Assembly: GCA_023053545.1 (NCBI GenBank)
Contig: JAKZAN010000002.1
Span: forward strand, 2,650,375 to 2,714,374
DNA from: Lepidurus packardi
Taxonomy: Eukaryota > Arthropoda > Branchiopoda > Notostraca > Triopsidae
DNA length: 64,000 bases
Direction: 5' to 3'
In this document: positions 62,484 to 64,000 of the stretch, piece after piece
Numbering within the stretch: position 1 is the first letter of the stretch
How the letters are laid out: each line of letters starts with the position of its first letter
Notes under the pieces: generated by a model
Told to the model about the DNA's origin: nothing
Database searches by the model: none
Seen by the model: the letters and a program-made list of their open reading frames with translations, nothing else
Made by a program: the position numbers and the translations under genes

Positions 62484-64000
62484 TCATGATTGTTTCTCAA
62501 TCAGTCTGCTTATTTCAGGATCTGCTCGTTGGGCCAAGATGAAGTCATTGCGTCGGACAGCAGCATCAGCAAGCACGGAGATGTACAATTCGGGGCGTAC
62601 ATCCGTTTCTTCGGGGATCCCATTGCTGTTGCGAGAGAGAGCGTCGGCTACCACGTTAAGCTTACCCTTCCTGTGGATGAAGCGGATTTCGTGTTCCATT
62701 AAACTCATGATCCAGCGGCCAAACTTTGCGTTCGTCTCTTGTTTGGTGTGGAGCCATGCGACGGCAGTGTTATCCGTGACAACCAGGAATGGGCGTCCAT
62801 AAATATAATGGCGGAACTTCTCAATCGACCAGACAACCGCCAACATTTCTAACTCGTTGCTGTGATAGTGGCTCTCAGGATCGGTCAATCTTCGGCTGAT
62901 GAACGCCACGGTGTGTTCTGTCGTCCCGTCCTTCTGAATAAGCGCTGCGCCAAGCCCACAATAACTGGCGTCTGTGTGGATCTCACAGCTCAGATCGTCT
63001 CGAAAATGTTGGAGGATGGGAGAAGATGATAATCTCGTCCGGAGTTCTTCAAAGGCAGTGGACTCTGCTGGTCCCCATGACCAACGACGACCCTTTTTAA
63101 GGAGTGCATACAACGGACTGGCAAGGTGCGAAAACCCTGCTACGAATCGTCGGTAATAGCCTGTCATCCCCAAGAACTCCCTAAGGTTTCGAATGTTGGT
63201 GGGTACTTTGAACTCGCGAATACCTTGAAGTTTCTCGGGGTTTGGCCGAATTCCATCTTGGTCAACGAGGTGTCCAAGAAAATGAATCTGCGCCATGGCA
63301 AAGTGACATTTCTTCTTCTTGAGGGTCAAACCAGACTCTCGGATGGCGTTTAACACTGCTCGCAGACGTTTTTGGTGCTCTTCAAAGCTGCGTCCAAGTA
63401 CCATAATGTCATCCAAATATACGAGGCAGTGCTCCCACTTAAGCCCTGCTAACACGCGATCCATCAAACGTTGAAAGGTAGCCGGTGCGTTCGACAATCC
63501 AAACGGCATCTTTTTGAATTCAAACAGTCCATCTGGAGTGCTAAAGGCTGTCTTTTCACGGCAAGACGATTCAATTGGCACCTGCCAATATCCACTGGCT
63601 AAATCTAAGGAGGTGAAAAACGTTGTTCTTCCAAGACGATCCAGCACGTCTTCGGTACGGGGAAGCGGATATACGTCGCGTTTAGTGATGGAATTGAGTC
63701 GACGGTAGTCAACACAGAAGCGTATTTCGCCCGTCTTCTTCCGGACCAGTACTACCGGGGACGCCCAAGGACTAGCGGATGGGATGATGACGTCATTGGC
63801 CAGCATTTCTTCTACTTGCTCGGTGATAATTCGGCGCTCACCAGGGGATACTCGTCGTGGCGGTTGGTAAATAGGTTTACTATCCCCAACATCAATGGTA
63901 TGGGAGACTAATGTTGTGCCCGTAATAGGCTTATTGGGACCATCGAAGCAGTCTTGGTACTCTCCCAGTAGAGTACTCAACTCTTCACGCTCAGAATTGG
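62484..64000 (-). mobile_element. Ty3/gypsy retrotransposon pol: reverse transcriptase and RNase H (partial, no integrase)
   Basis: An intact open frame that enters from the right edge of the window and stops at 62484. In order it carries the RT palm with FCVDYRRLNSITKRDVYPLP, TFFTSLDLASGYWQ, FGLSNAPATFQRLMD and the catalytic YLDD. The connection follows, with LGMTGYYRRF, then RNase H with HTDASYCGLGAALIQ, SNELEMLAVVW and VVTDNTAVAWL. The frame ends in the linker that normally leads into the integrase zinc-binding domain (ADPEISRLIEKQ). Only 66 bp then remain before the polypurine tract, so the integrase is absent. Protease and gag would lie to the right, outside the window. The reading frame has no stops, so the copy, or its deletion derivative, is young. 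Confidence 0.93.

Overview
The window is a gene-dense, intron-rich stretch of animal nuclear DNA. Genes have many short introns (mostly about 50-120 nt, GT-AG), small intergenic gaps and both strands in use. Almost every gene I can name is an animal housekeeping or developmental gene. The PAX1/9-type paired-box gene at the right argues for a bilaterian with a compact genome. The species cannot be read from the sequence.

Layout, left to right. The 3' end of a thyroglobulin type-1 protein (+). A four-exon tetraspan membrane protein resembling ENTREP/FAM189 (+). The PP2A B56 regulatory subunit PPP2R5 (-, 9 exons). TMEM179 (+). The AP-2 sigma subunit AP2S1 (+). An ARHGAP11A-type RhoGAP (-, 10 exons). 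BANF1 (+). Striatin (-, 12 exons, with a 5.5 kb first intron). A divergent AP-type sigma adaptin with a 12-nt microexon (+). A cornichon (CNIH4-like, -). The HECT ligase AREL1 with an unusual N-terminal extension (-, 16 exons). A LINE 3' remnant. An unplaced cysteine-rich protein with a CXC motif and a second zinc cluster (+). An AT-hook protein resembling ZNF839 (-). AMP deaminase (+, 15 exons). A 4.7 kb gene-poor stretch, then PAX1/9 (+). Last, the 3' end of a Ty3/gypsy retrotransposon with its LTR (-).

Many genes sit head to head: PPP2R5/TMEM179, ARHGAP11A/BANF1, striatin/sigma adaptin, AREL1/CXC gene, and the ZNF839-like gene/AMPD. Several of these pairs share gaps of only 0.3-0.5 kb, which suggests bidirectional promoters. 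Two functional themes recur: PP2A regulation (B56 and striatin are both PP2A B-type subunits) and membrane traffic (AP-2 sigma, the second sigma, cornichon). I see no operon and no obvious physical linkage by pathway beyond this.

Exon boundaries were set by hand from GT/AG sites, reading phase and family similarity. In every multi-exon model listed the phases add up. The candidates for something undescribed are the CXC/zinc-cluster gene (43382-46104), the N-terminal signal-peptide plus SAM-like extension of AREL1, and the divergent sigma adaptin.
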